A stretch of 64,000 nucleotides of DNA, taken from positions 186,001 to 250,000 of the forward strand of contig CAWIMD010000004.1 in the NCBI GenBank assembly GCA_963837165.1, given 5' to 3'. Made by a program: the position numbers and the translations under genes. Below the pieces are notes generated by a model. It did not search any database. It saw only the letters and a program-made list of their open reading frames with translations, and was not told where the DNA came from. The DNA comes from JAENWD01 sp963837165 (GTDB lineage Bacteria; Acidobacteriota; Vicinamibacteria; Vicinamibacterales; JAENWD01). Shown here piece by piece: positions 26,363 to 35,805 of the stretch; position 1 is the stretch's first letter; each line of letters begins with the position of its first letter.

Positions 26363-26464
26363 AACTCCCAACTCCCAACTCCCAAGAGCCCAGTTCCCAA
26401 CGTTGTCGAACGGAATCGTTCACGTGCCTGCTCCTTGGGAGTTGGAAGTTGGAGCTTGGGAGTT
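26363..26464. repeat. AACTCCC array right of the IS element and its inverted partner
   Basis: Three AACTCCC units (26363-26383) and, 50 bases on, four GGGAGTT-type units in the opposite orientation (26437-26464). The inverted units lie inside the 3' end of the minus-strand dehydrogenase gene and code for its last residues (NNSQAPTSNSQG). The two arms could pair as a long imperfect stem. Confidence 0.75.
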
Positions 26465-27334
26465 GTTCAACTGCTCCAGCGCCAGCATGAGGGCGTGGGT
26501 GCCGAGCCGGCCGCGTCCCTGCGCCAGCAGGGCGACGTACAGCTGGTGCACGAGCGCCAGGCCGGGAAGCGCCAGGTTCATGCGGCGGGCCTCGGCAAGC
26601 GCGATGCCCATGTCCTTCACGAAGTGCTCCACCAGGAAGCCCGGATCGAAGTTTCGCGCCAGCACGCGCGGCGCCAGGTTCTCCAGCGTCCAGCAGCCGG
26701 CTGCCCCGCTCCGGATCGACGACAGCATCGTCTCGAGGTCCAGCCCGGCACGAGCGCCGTAGAGGAGGCTCTCGCAGACGCCGATCATCGTGCCCGCAAT
26801 CACGATCTGATTGCACATCTTGGCGTGCTGACCGGCGCCGGGGCCGCCCTGGTGCACGATGTTCTTGCCCAGGCGGTCCAGCAGCGGCCGCACGCGGCCG
26901 ACGGCCGCGGCGCCGCCTCCCACCATGATCGAGAGCGTGCCGTTGCTGGCGCCCACGTCTCCGCCGGACACCGGCGCATCCACCGCCTCGACGCCATGGG
27001 CCCCGGCCGTCCGCGCGATCTCGAGGGCCAGGCTCGGCTCGGTGGTGGTCATGTCCACGAGCACGGCGCCGGCGCGCGCCGACGCGATCACCCCCGTCTC
27101 GCCGAAGTAGACCTCGCGCACGTCGGCCGGCACGCCGACCATGGTGAAGACGATGTCCGCGTCACGGGCGGCGTCTGCCGGCGTGGCGGCCCAGCGCGCT
27201 CCCTGATCCAGCAGCGCGGATGCCTTCTCGCGCGTGCGGGTGTGCACCGCGACCGGGTAACCCGCGGCCAGGAGGTGACCGCACATCGAGCGGCCCATGA
27301 TGCCGGTGCCAATCCATCCAAGTGTGAGGCTCAT
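26420..27334 (-). CDS. Beta-hydroxyacid dehydrogenase (3-hydroxyisobutyrate dehydrogenase family)
   Basis: A 304-residue NAD(P)-dependent dehydrogenase from ATG 27334. It shows the dinucleotide motif GWIGTGIMGRSM (residues 6-17), the substrate loop DAPVSGGDVGASNGTLSIMV (119-138) and catalytic Lys172 in GAGQHAKMCNQ. A C-terminal all-helical domain follows. Relatives oxidise 3-hydroxyisobutyrate, tartronate semialdehyde or succinic semialdehyde; the substrate cannot be fixed here. The last dozen residues (NSQAPTSNSQGAGT) come from a heptamer DNA repeat and are unlikely to be part of the fold. Confidence 0.87.
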   Translation of the reverse strand: MSLTLGWIGTGIMGRSMCGHLLAAGYPVAVHTRTREKASALLDQGARWAATPADAARDADIVFTMVGVPADVREVYFGETGVIASARAGAVLVDMTTTEPSLALEIARTAGAHGVEAVDAPVSGGDVGASNGTLSIMVGGGAAAVGRVRPLLDRLGKNIVHQGGPGAGQHAKMCNQIVIAGTMIGVCESLLYGARAGLDLETMLSSIRSGAAGCWTLENLAPRVLARNFDPGFLVEHFVKDMGIALAEARRMNLALPGLALVHQLYVALLAQGRGRLGTHALMLALEQLNNSQAPTSNSQGAGT

Positions 27335-27399
27335 GGCCACATTCTCGCCATTCCCGCGGCTTTCGCGCCAGTGCTGCCGCACTTCTTCTATGATTCCTC

Positions 27400-28362
27400 A
27401 TGCTCACCCGGCGCGCGCTGCTGACGCTGATCACGGCCGGCTGGGTCCTCCCGTCGGGGGCCGCCGCCGGCACGAGGCAGGAGCGCCCCGCGGGGAGAGC
27501 CGCCCAGCGCGGGAAGTTCCAGACCGGCGTGGAAGTGGTGGCCGTCACGGCCACCGTGACGAACGCGGACGGCCGGCTGGTCACCGATCTGACGGCGGAC
27601 GACTTCGAGATCTTCGAGGACGGGGTACGGCAGACCGTGACGCAGTGCATCACGAGCCGCGTGCCGGTCAGCCTGGCCGTGCTGCTGGACATCAGCGACA
27701 GCATGATCGGCGAGCGCCTGAAGGACGCGCGGCGGGCGCTGGACCGCTTCCTCTTCGAGCTGCTGGCGAAAGACGACGAGTACGCGCTGGTGCTGTTCAA
27801 CCACGTCCCCACGATTGCGTCGCGCTGGACCTCCGACCCGGAGGCGCTCCGGCCGGCGCTGGACGCCATGCACGGCTGGGGCGGCACGGCGATCTACGAT
27901 GCCGTGAACGCGTCGCTGCCGCTGTTCGAGAAGCGCCATCGGCAGCGGGCGGCGGCGGTCATCATCTCGGACGGCGCCGACACGGCAAGCGACATCGAGC
28001 TGTCGGACCTGCGCGCGAAGCTGCCCGCGAGCGATGCCTTCTTCTATGCCGTGGCCATCGATCGCGACGACCCCCGCGCCCTGAGCACCCGGGTCAATCC
28101 GTACGCGCTGCGCGCCGTCACCGACGATACGGGCGGCTACACCGAGGTGGTGAAGGACACGACGGAGCTGGGTCCGGCCACCGCACGGATTGCCGAGGAG
28201 CTGAACCACCAGTACACGCTCGGCTTCACGATGCCGCACCCGCCCGACGAGCGGTTCCACAGCCTGCGCGTGCGCGTCACGCGGCCGCAGCACCGCGTGC
28301 GCGCGCGGCGCGGCTACGTGGCCAGCTCGGAACGCCGAGCGTTCTCCGACAGCGGGCCGTGA
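27400..28362 (+). CDS. Exported VWFA-domain protein of acidobacterial type
   Basis: A 320-residue protein with a signal peptide (MLTRRALLTLITAGWVLPSG). It has the family's opening strand (VVAVTATVTNADGRLVTDLT, then DDFEIFEDG). The von Willebrand A domain has an intact MIDAS: Asp-x-Ser-x-Ser in LLDISDSMIGE, a Thr in GWGGTAIYDAV, and Asp in VIISDGADTAS. It ends with the family tail LRVRVTRPQHRVRARRGY. It is divergent from the dehydrogenase, 65 bases apart. It probably binds a protein partner with metal outside the cytoplasm; unlike the homologue at 5416 its metal site looks complete. Confidence 0.88.
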   Translation: MLTRRALLTLITAGWVLPSGAAAGTRQERPAGRAAQRGKFQTGVEVVAVTATVTNADGRLVTDLTADDFEIFEDGVRQTVTQCITSRVPVSLAVLLDISDSMIGERLKDARRALDRFLFELLAKDDEYALVLFNHVPTIASRWTSDPEALRPALDAMHGWGGTAIYDAVNASLPLFEKRHRQRAAAVIISDGADTASDIELSDLRAKLPASDAFFYAVAIDRDDPRALSTRVNPYALRAVTDDTGGYTEVVKDTTELGPATARIAEELNHQYTLGFTMPHPPDERFHSLRVRVTRPQHRVRARRGYVASSERRAFSDSGP

Positions 28363-28376
28363 CGGACGGCAACGAG

Positions 28377-28621
28377 ATTTCGGTGATGACGCAGATTGAT
28401 TGGGAGATGCGCGTCACGCTGTCACGCTGACGGCAGCGTCGCGGGACGGGCGTGGGCCGCTGCAAGCGGCCCACGGTGAAGGACGTGAGGCCGGAGGAAC
28501 GAGAGCCGCTGAATGCTGGTGGGCTCTCGTTCCTCCGGCCTCACGTCCTTCACCGTCGCGGCTTCGCCGCGACGCCGGTCCCGCGACAATCTCCCGAATC
28601 AATCTGTGTCATCGCCGTAAT
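28377..28621. repeat. MITE-like cloverleaf palindromic element
   Basis: Outer imperfect inverted repeats of about 30 bases (from about 28377-28408 and 28589-28621, sharing GATGAC and CAGATTGATT) enclose a perfect 10-bp stem, GTCGCGGGAC (28438-28447) with GTCCCGCGAC (28578-28587). Inside that stem are three back-to-back hairpins: 10-bp stem at 28452-28474, 33-bp perfect stem at 28475-28554 with a 14-base loop, and 7-bp stem with a CTTCG loop at 28555-28573. It fills the gap between two convergent genes and may also stop transcription from both. Confidence 0.8.
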
Positions 28622-28670
28622 CTGCGGTTCCTATCCCGAAATCCCCGTCAAATCCCTCCAATCAAATCCC

Positions 28671-29552
28671 CTAATCCCCCGCGCGGTCGCGCGCCTTCTC
28701 CAGCGCCCGTCCGGCGGTGCGCGCCGTGGCCGCCGCCTGCCGCGTCTCGGCCTGGCGCGCCTTGAGCGCGGCCTGTGCGGTCTCGGCTTCGGCCCGCGCC
28801 GACTTGACGGCGCGCTCGGCGTCGCCCAGCCGCACGCGCGCCTGATCCACGGCGGCCCGCGCCCGCCGTTCGGCCTCGCGCGCGCCGGCCAGGGCGTCCT
28901 CGGCGCGGCCCGCCGATACCTGCGCGTCGGTCAGCGCCGCCCGGGCCTGCGCGATCCGGGGGTCCGGAGTGGACTTGACGAGCTCGAGCCGGGGCGGCGG
29001 GCGGCGCTCCGCCGTCGCGGCCGCCCCGAGCATGGCGAGGGCGGCAAAACCCGGCGGGTCGAGATCCTCCTGCAGGCGTCCGCGGGCGTGGCGCGCGGCG
29101 GCGCTGCCGAAGGCGCCAATGGCGTCGAGCGTCGTGCGCAGCCGCTCGGCGAGGGCGGGGCTGAGCGGCGTCCCCTCGTCGGCGGCCCGGGCCGTGGCCC
29201 TGGCCATGAGGGCGTTCAGCGCGTCGGCCCGCGCCGACGCCGCGTCGCCGGCGCCGCCGCGGCGGCCTTCGAGGGCGGCCTTCTCGCCGGCCCGGACCCG
29301 GTCGGCGGCCCGCAGATACGCCTCGAGCTCCTTCCGTGCACCCCAATACAGCTGGTTGACCAGCCAGGCCGTATAACTCGGCTTGGCGAGCCCGCGCACG
29401 CGCGTCGCCTCGGCCTCGCGGCCCTCCTTTTTGAGGCGGCTGGCGAGGGCATTCCTGGCGCCGACGAACTCGGCAAACGGCGCCTGGAACAACGAGTCGA
29501 GCTCACGTTCGAGATCGATCACAGGGACTGGCGGGAAGGCCGGACCGATCAT
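28671..29552 (-). CDS. Coiled-coil protein of unknown function
   Basis: A 293-residue soluble protein. The N-terminal block DLERELDSLFQAPFAEFVGA, then RNALASRLKKEGREAEATRV and LAKPSYTAWLVNQLYW, belongs to an uncharacterised bacterial family that I recognise by this pattern (aRNaLAxxLrxxG...xxkPsxxAWxvNqL). From about residue 200 the protein is a long Ala/Arg/Glu-rich helix likely to form a coiled coil (AEDALAGAREAERRARAAVD). The ATG at 29552 is only 14 bases from the divergent M16 peptidase ATG, leaving no room for a normal promoter; a start at GTG coding for PVIDLERELD, about nine codons in, is possible. Confidence 0.7.
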   Translation of the reverse strand: MIGPAFPPVPVIDLERELDSLFQAPFAEFVGARNALASRLKKEGREAEATRVRGLAKPSYTAWLVNQLYWGARKELEAYLRAADRVRAGEKAALEGRRGGAGDAASARADALNALMARATARAADEGTPLSPALAERLRTTLDAIGAFGSAAARHARGRLQEDLDPPGFAALAMLGAAATAERRPPPRLELVKSTPDPRIAQARAALTDAQVSAGRAEDALAGAREAERRARAAVDQARVRLGDAERAVKSARAEAETAQAALKARQAETRQAAATARTAGRALEKARDRAGD

Positions 29553-29566
29553 ACCCTTAGGAGGTC

Positions 29567-32449
29567 ATGACGTGGACCCGCGCCGCCGCCCTTCGTTCCG
29601 GCGTCCTCGCCGCGCTGCTCTGGTGCCTGGTACCGGCCACGGCGTCAGCCCAGGCGAGCCTGCCGCCGCTCGACAGCCGTCTCACGGTGGACCCGGCCGT
29701 CTCGGTCGGCCACCTGCCGAACGGCCTGACCTACTACGTGCGCCGGAACGAGCGTCCCGCGCATCGGGTGGAGCTGCGGCTGGCCGTGCGGGCCGGCTCG
29801 GTCTACGAGCAGGACGACCAGCGCGGCCTGGCGCACATGCTCGAGCACATGGCGTTCAACGGCACGGCGCACTTCAAGCCGGGCGAGCTCGTGTCCTACT
29901 TCGAGACCGCCGGTGCGCGCTTCGGCCCGCACGTGAACGCCTACACGTCGTTCGACGAGACGGTCTACATGCTCCAGGTCGCCTCCGACAGGGAAGGCCT
30001 CGTGGACAAGGCGCTGCTCGCGTTGAGCGACTTCGCCGGCGGCATGACACTCGATCCCGCCGAGATCGACAAGGAGCGGGGCGTCGTCATCGAGGAGTGG
30101 CGGCTGCGGCAGGGCGCGGGCAGCCGCCTGCTCGAGAAGCAGGCGCCGGTGCTCTATTACAAGTCGCGGTACGCGGACCGCATTCCCATCGGCAACCCTG
30201 AAACGCTCCGCACCTTCACGCCGGCGCGGCTCCGCGACTTCTACGAGACGTGGTACCGGCCCGATCGCATGGCGGTGGCGGTCGTCGGCGACGTGGATCC
30301 GAAGGTGATGGTCGCCGCGATCGAGTTGACGTTCGGCAAGCTCAGGGCACGCCGCCCACGGGCCGATGCTCCCGACCAGGCACTGCCTCCGCACGAGAAC
30401 ACGCTGATCAACGTCGCCGCCGATCCGGAGGCGCAGGCCTCGCGCGTCAGCGTCCTGCACATGGGCCCGACGCCGCCGCAGGATCGCGTGGGCGACTACC
30501 GCCGGACGCTGGTGCGGCAGCTGACGTTCCAGATGCTCAACCTCCGGTTCGCCGAGATCGCGCGACGCCCGGACGCCCCGTTCCTCGCCGCCGGCACCGG
30601 CGAAGAGGACCTCACGCCGAAGACCACGGCCATCACGGTCGGCGCCCGCGTGGACGACGGGGGCATCGCGAAGGGCCTCGACGCCGTGCTGACCGAGGCC
30701 CGCCGCGCGCGGCAGTTCGGATTCACGTCCCAGGAGCTGGACCAGGCGCGTCGGCGGATGTTCGCCGCCTATGAGCAGGCCGTCGCCGAACGCGACAAGA
30801 CCGAGAGCGACAGCTACGCGGACGAGTACGTCCGCAACTTCCTGACGGGCGAGCCGATCCCCGGCATCCAGACCGAATGGGAGCTGACCCGGGGGTTCCT
30901 GCCGGGCATCACGAGCGAGGAGACCAGCGCCACGGCCCGCGATCTGCTGGGCGAGGAGAACCGCGTCGTGCTCGCCACGGCGCCCGAGAAGGCGACGGTG
31001 CAGCTCCCCGAGGCGGCCGACCTCCGGCAGACGCTCGCCGACGCGTCGACGGCCGACATCACGCCATGGACCCAGACCGCGACGCGCACGGAGCTGCTGC
31101 CCGACAAGCCCGCGCCGGGCCGGGTGGTCTCGCGGCGCCGCATCGACGCGATCGGCGTAACGGTGCTGACGCTCTCGAACGGCGTCGACGTGTGGCTGAA
31201 GCCCACCGACTTCAAGAACGACGAGCTCCTGCTTGGCGCCTACGCGCGTGGCGGCGGCTCGACCGCGCCGCAGGACCAGTACCTGGACGCGGTGCTCTCG
31301 GCCTCGCTCGTCAACGTGGCAGGCGTCGCCGGGATGACCCCGCCGCAGATGGCCGGCCTGCTCGCCGGCCGGCTCGCCAGCGCCACGCCCTTCGTGGACC
31401 GCAGCCTGCACGGCCTGCGCGGCGCCTGCCGCCCGCAGGACCTGGAAACGGCGCTCCAGCTCGCCTACCTGGATTTCACCGCGCCGAACTTCGACCAGGC
31501 CTCCTTCGCGCTGATGCAGCGACAGCTCACGGCGCTGGTCGCCAACCGCGAGCAGAACCCCGCGGCCGTGTTCACGGATCGGCTCCACGCGCTGAACACC
31601 GGGAACAACTACACGGTACAGCCGTTCACCACGGCCTCGGTGTCGAGCCTGTCGCTCGACGTCATGCGCGAGGCGTACCAGTCCCGATTCGGCAACGCCG
31701 CGGACTTCACGTTCTTCCTCGTGGGATCCATGGATCCCACGGTGGTCGTCCCGCTCGTCGAGCGGTACATCGGCTCGCTGCCCTCGACGGGCCGGCAGGC
31801 CAGCCGCGAGCGCCCGGTCGGGCTGCGCTTCCCCGGGACCGTGCAGACGATTCGCGTGAACGTCGGCCGCGAGCCGAAGAGCGAGACCGTGATCAGCTAC
31901 TTCGCCTACGCCGGCACGGACGAGGACGAGAAGACCGCCGTCCAGGCCGCCGCCGACCTGCTCGAGATCCGCCTGCGGGACCTGCTGCGCGAGGCGCTCG
32001 GCGGCACGTACAGCGTCTCGGCGTCCTACAGCGACGTCCTGCCAGAGACCGGCTACGGGACGATGAGCATCGACTTCGGCAGCGCGCCCGACCGTGCGGC
32101 CTCGCTGACCGACACGGTGCTCGCCGAAGTGGAAAAGCTGCGGGCCGCGGGCCCGACCGCGGAGGAATGTGCCAAGGTGCGCGAGCAGCAGCGTCGCGAG
32201 CTCGAGACCGCATCACGGCAGAACGGCTACTGGCTCTCGTCGCTGCAGACCGACCTCATTCTCGGCCGTGACCCCGCCACCATTCCGGACCGCGCCAGCC
32301 GCCTCGACGCGCTGACGCCCGATCGGCTGCACGAAGCCTTCCGCCTGTACTTCCCGGCGGCGCGCTACACCATCGCCACGCTGATGCCGGCGACGCCTGG
32401 CGAGCGTGCCGCACCGGCGCCCACTGGCTCGACACCTCAGCAGCAGTGA
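29567..32449 (+). CDS. Exported M16-family zinc metallopeptidase (pitrilysin-like, two-repeat)
   Basis: A 960-residue protein with signal peptide (VLAALLWCLVPATASAQA) and a strong AGGAGG ribosome site. The inverted zinc motif His90-x-x-Glu93-His94 lies in AHMLEHMAFNG, with a further Glu in EIDKERGVVIEEW. The N-terminal M16 pair is followed by a second inactive pair from about residue 520 (TVLTLSNGVDVWLKPTDFKN), including DLLREALGGTYSVSASYSDV. This is the layout of periplasmic M16 proteases that degrade peptides in a closed chamber. The S41-like peptidase starts 18 bases downstream, so the two form a peptide-degrading unit. Confidence 0.93.
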   Translation: MTWTRAAALRSGVLAALLWCLVPATASAQASLPPLDSRLTVDPAVSVGHLPNGLTYYVRRNERPAHRVELRLAVRAGSVYEQDDQRGLAHMLEHMAFNGTAHFKPGELVSYFETAGARFGPHVNAYTSFDETVYMLQVASDREGLVDKALLALSDFAGGMTLDPAEIDKERGVVIEEWRLRQGAGSRLLEKQAPVLYYKSRYADRIPIGNPETLRTFTPARLRDFYETWYRPDRMAVAVVGDVDPKVMVAAIELTFGKLRARRPRADAPDQALPPHENTLINVAADPEAQASRVSVLHMGPTPPQDRVGDYRRTLVRQLTFQMLNLRFAEIARRPDAPFLAAGTGEEDLTPKTTAITVGARVDDGGIAKGLDAVLTEARRARQFGFTSQELDQARRRMFAAYEQAVAERDKTESDSYADEYVRNFLTGEPIPGIQTEWELTRGFLPGITSEETSATARDLLGEENRVVLATAPEKATVQLPEAADLRQTLADASTADITPWTQTATRTELLPDKPAPGRVVSRRRIDAIGVTVLTLSNGVDVWLKPTDFKNDELLLGAYARGGGSTAPQDQYLDAVLSASLVNVAGVAGMTPPQMAGLLAGRLASATPFVDRSLHGLRGACRPQDLETALQLAYLDFTAPNFDQASFALMQRQLTALVANREQNPAAVFTDRLHALNTGNNYTVQPFTTASVSSLSLDVMREAYQSRFGNAADFTFFLVGSMDPTVVVPLVERYIGSLPSTGRQASRERPVGLRFPGTVQTIRVNVGREPKSETVISYFAYAGTDEDEKTAVQAAADLLEIRLRDLLREALGGTYSVSASYSDVLPETGYGTMSIDFGSAPDRAASLTDTVLAEVEKLRAAGPTAEECAKVREQQRRELETASRQNGYWLSSLQTDLILGRDPATIPDRASRLDALTPDRLHEAFRLYFPAARYTIATLMPATPGERAAPAPTGSTPQQQ

Positions 32450-32467
32450 CCGCTTTCCGGAGACGTC

Positions 32468-35400
32468 ATGACACGACGACTGCTTCTCGGCGTGGCTGTG
32501 CTCGCCGCCGGCGTCGCGCACATCGGCGCCCAGGCGCCGGGCACGGCCCTGGGCTATTACCGCTTCCCCAGCATGTGGGGCTCGACGCTCGTGTTTGCCG
32601 CCGAGGGCGACCTCTGGCGCGCGCCCGTTCAGGGCGGCGTGGCCGAGCGCCTGACGTCGCACCCGGCGGAGGAATCGCGGCCGCGGGTGTCACCCGATGG
32701 CCGATGGGTGGCCTACTCCGCGGAATATGAAGGGCCCGAAGAGGTGTACGTCCTGCCGCTCTCCGGCGGCACTCCGCGCCGGCTCACCTGGGACGGCGGG
32801 CCTGCGTTCCCGGTCGGCTGGACGGCTGACGGCACGATCCTCTACGCCACCAACCGAGACGCCACGCTGCCCAGCCTGCGATTGTCGCGGCTGGATCCCG
32901 TGAGGTCGGTCAGCAGGCCGGTGCCGCTCGCTGAGGCGGCCGACGGTGCGTACGACGCAAACGGCACGCTGTTCTTCACGCGGCTACAGGCTCAGCCCAG
33001 CCACACACGGCGGTATCAGGGTGGCTCGGCCCAGCAGATCTGGTCTTTCGCGAAAGGCGCAGCGGATGCGGTGTCGCTGACGGCCTCGTACGCCGGCACC
33101 AGCAAGGCGCCGATGCTCTGGGAGGGGCGCGTCTACTTCGCGAGCGACCGCGACGGGACGATGAATCTCTGGTCGATGAAGCCGGACGGCTCGGATCTCG
33201 TTCAGCTGACGCGCCACGCCGACTACGACCTGCAGTCGCCCTCGCTCTCCGAGGGGCGCATCGTCTACCAGCACGGCGCCGACATCCGAATATACGACAT
33301 CGCCGCGAAGACCGATGCCGTGGTCCCCATCACGCTCGTGTCGGACTTCGACCAGCTGCGCGAGCGCTGGGTGACGAAACCGTTCGACTGGATGTCGGCC
33401 GTCCACCTGTCGCCCACGGGCGATCGGCTGGTCGCCACCGCCCGTGGGCAGATCTTCGTCCTGCCGGCCGAACAGGGCCGCCGCGTCGAGGCCTCGCGCG
33501 GAAAGGAGGCGCGCTGGCGCAATGCGCGCTTCATGCCCGACGGCAAGGCCATCGTCGGCCTGTCGGACACGTCAGGTGAGGTGGAGTTCTGGACGCTGCC
33601 CGCCAACGGCGTCGGCGCGCCGTCGCAGCTGACGACCGGCGGAGACGTGCTCCGGTGGGACGGCGTGCCCTCGCCCGACGGCAAGCGGCTGGCGCACACC
33701 GACAAGAACCAGCGGCTCTGGGTGCTCGACCTCACGACGAAGAAGGACACGAAGATCGCGGAGAACCAGATCGGCGATTTCGACGATCTGGCCTGGTCGC
33801 CCGACAGCAGGCTGCTCGCCTACACGGCGCCCTCAGACGACCTGCTGACGCGCGTCTTCCTGTGGGAGGCATCCACGGGCCGGATCCAGGCCGTGACCTC
33901 CGACCGGTACGACAGCTACAGCCCGGCCTGGAGCGCCGACGGGCACTGGCTCTATCTGCTGTCGGATCGGCACTTCGAATCGCTCGTCGGTGCGCCGTGG
34001 GGCTCGCGGGAACCGGAACCCTTCTTTGATCACCAGGCACAGGCCTACCTGGTGGCGATGGCGCCCGGCCTCCGCTCGCCGTTCCGGCCGGACGACGAGC
34101 TGAACACGAAGAATACAAAGACACAAGAAAAGGACACAAAGGACAACAACACAAAGGACGCGAAGGGCACGAAGGAAGACGCGAAGGACGACGCGAACAA
34201 GGACACATTCAAGGCTGTACTCGACGGCATCGAGGCGCGCCTCGAGGAGGTACCGCTCGCACCGGGCAACTACGGCTCGTTGTCGCTGGACGACAAGCGG
34301 CTGTACTTCATCTCTCGCGACGCGGGCCGCGCGTCGAAGCGCACGCTGAAGACGATGGCCGTCGACAACAAGCACCACGAGGTCGACACCTTTCTGGACG
34401 ACGTGCAGGGGTACGAGCTGTCGGCGGATCGGAAGAAGGTGCTCGTCCGTCGCGCGAAGGATCTGCTCGTCATCGACGCCGGCGAGAAGGCGCCGAAGGA
34501 GCCGAAGGAGCTCGACAAGACGGTGGTGCCGCTGGATGGCTGGCAGCTTCACTTCGACGTCCGCGACGAGTTCCGGCAGATGTTCGCCGAGGCGTGGCGG
34601 CTCGAGCGGGATTACTTCTACGACCGGGGCATGCACGGCCTCGACTGGAAGGCCGTTCGCGCCAAGTACGCGCCGCTCGTCGACCGGGTGACGGACCGCC
34701 AGGAGCTGTCCGACGTGCTCGGACAGATGGTCAGCGAGCTGTCGGCCCTCCACATGTTCGTGTACGGCGGCGACATGCGTGAAGGCCGTGACGATGTGTG
34801 GCCCGGTTCGCTCGGCGCCCGGCTGGAGCGCGACGAGGCGAACGGCGGATTCCGCGTGGCGCACGTGTATCGCGCGGACCCGGATCGCCCGGATCGGCTC
34901 TCCCCGCTCGCCCGGCCAGGCGTGGACGTGGGCGACGGCGACGTCATCCAGCAGGTGAACGGCGTGGATGCGCTATCGGCGCAGCAGCTCGGCGAGCTGC
35001 TGCGGGGGCAGGCCGACCAGCAGGTGCTGCTCCGCGTGAAACCGGCCGCCGGGGGCACGGCGCGCGACGTGATCGTCGTGCCCATGACGCGCCAGCAGGA
35101 CGTCAACCTCCGCTACGATGACTGGGAGTACTCCCGACGGATGGCGGTGGAGAAGACCGGCGGCGGCCGCATCGGGTACGTGCACCTCAGGGCCATGGGC
35201 CCCGACGACATGGCGCAGTGGACACGCGAGTTCTACCCGATCTACGACCGCGCCGGCCTCATCATCGACGTCCGCCACAACAGGGGCGGCAACATCGACA
35301 GCTGGCTGCTCGCGCGGCTGCTGCGGAAGGCCTGGTTCTACTGGCAGCCGAGGATTGGCAAGCCGATCTGGAACATGCAGTTCGCCTTTCGCGGACACAT

Positions 35401-35707
35401 GGTGGTCCTGATGGACCAGTTCACGGCGTCCGACGGCGAGGCGTTCTCGGAGGGCTTCCGCCGGCTGGGGCTCGGCAAACTGATCGGGGCGCGCACCTGG
35501 GGCGGCGAGATCTGGCTCTCCTCGAGCAACGTGCTGGTGGACCGAGGCATTGCCACGGCCGCCGAGACCGGGGTGTACGGTCCGGAAGGCGCGTGGCTGA
35601 TTGAAGGCCACGGCGTCGATCCGGATATCGTCGTGGACAACCTGCCGCACGCGACCTACGACGGGAAGGACGCGCAGCTCGACGCGGCCGTACCAGTACC
35701 TGGATGA
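32468..35707 (+). CDS. Tricorn-like S41 peptidase, exported, frameshifted near the C-terminus
   Basis: As read, 1,079 residues: signal peptide (RLLLGVAVLAAGVAHIGAQ), two sets of PD40/beta-propeller repeats (for example ESRPRVSPDGRWVAYSAE), an S41 core start (RQMFAEAWRLERDYFYD), a PDZ domain (PGVDVGDGDVIQQVNGVDAL), and the protease domain with nucleophile Ser988 in DQFTASDGEAFSEGF. A Lys/Asp/Asn/Thr-rich insert at residues 546-581 has the look of an expanded DNA repeat. At about 35690-35694 one extra base in GTACCAG truncates the tail. In the next frame the expected end continues as QYLDDLIRREPAPVPPPPPY to 35792. The catalytic part is upstream and unaffected. It cleaves peptides, probably with the upstream M16 enzyme. 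Confidence 0.9.
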   Translation: MTRRLLLGVAVLAAGVAHIGAQAPGTALGYYRFPSMWGSTLVFAAEGDLWRAPVQGGVAERLTSHPAEESRPRVSPDGRWVAYSAEYEGPEEVYVLPLSGGTPRRLTWDGGPAFPVGWTADGTILYATNRDATLPSLRLSRLDPVRSVSRPVPLAEAADGAYDANGTLFFTRLQAQPSHTRRYQGGSAQQIWSFAKGAADAVSLTASYAGTSKAPMLWEGRVYFASDRDGTMNLWSMKPDGSDLVQLTRHADYDLQSPSLSEGRIVYQHGADIRIYDIAAKTDAVVPITLVSDFDQLRERWVTKPFDWMSAVHLSPTGDRLVATARGQIFVLPAEQGRRVEASRGKEARWRNARFMPDGKAIVGLSDTSGEVEFWTLPANGVGAPSQLTTGGDVLRWDGVPSPDGKRLAHTDKNQRLWVLDLTTKKDTKIAENQIGDFDDLAWSPDSRLLAYTAPSDDLLTRVFLWEASTGRIQAVTSDRYDSYSPAWSADGHWLYLLSDRHFESLVGAPWGSREPEPFFDHQAQAYLVAMAPGLRSPFRPDDELNTKNTKTQEKDTKDNNTKDAKGTKEDAKDDANKDTFKAVLDGIEARLEEVPLAPGNYGSLSLDDKRLYFISRDAGRASKRTLKTMAVDNKHHEVDTFLDDVQGYELSADRKKVLVRRAKDLLVIDAGEKAPKEPKELDKTVVPLDGWQLHFDVRDEFRQMFAEAWRLERDYFYDRGMHGLDWKAVRAKYAPLVDRVTDRQELSDVLGQMVSELSALHMFVYGGDMREGRDDVWPGSLGARLERDEANGGFRVAHVYRADPDRPDRLSPLARPGVDVGDGDVIQQVNGVDALSAQQLGELLRGQADQQVLLRVKPAAGGTARDVIVVPMTRQQDVNLRYDDWEYSRRMAVEKTGGGRIGYVHLRAMGPDDMAQWTREFYPIYDRAGLIIDVRHNRGGNIDSWLLARLLRKAWFYWQPRIGKPIWNMQFAFRGHMVVLMDQFTASDGEAFSEGFRRLGLGKLIGARTWGGEIWLSSSNVLVDRGIATAAETGVYGPEGAWLIEGHGVDPDIVVDNLPHATYDGKDAQLDAAVPVPG

Positions 35708-35805
35708 CCTGATCCGCCGCGAGCCGGCGCCCGTGCCGCCGCCCCCGCCGTATCCGATCAAGCGAGTGCCGCCGCCGGGCCCGGTCCGGTAGCGGGAGGA
35801 AACGC

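Noticed and set aside
29645..31588. 647-residue minus-strand open frame opposite the M16 peptidase
   Set aside because: It is a shadow frame produced by high G+C; no conserved blocks, and the M16 gene on the plus strand is complete.
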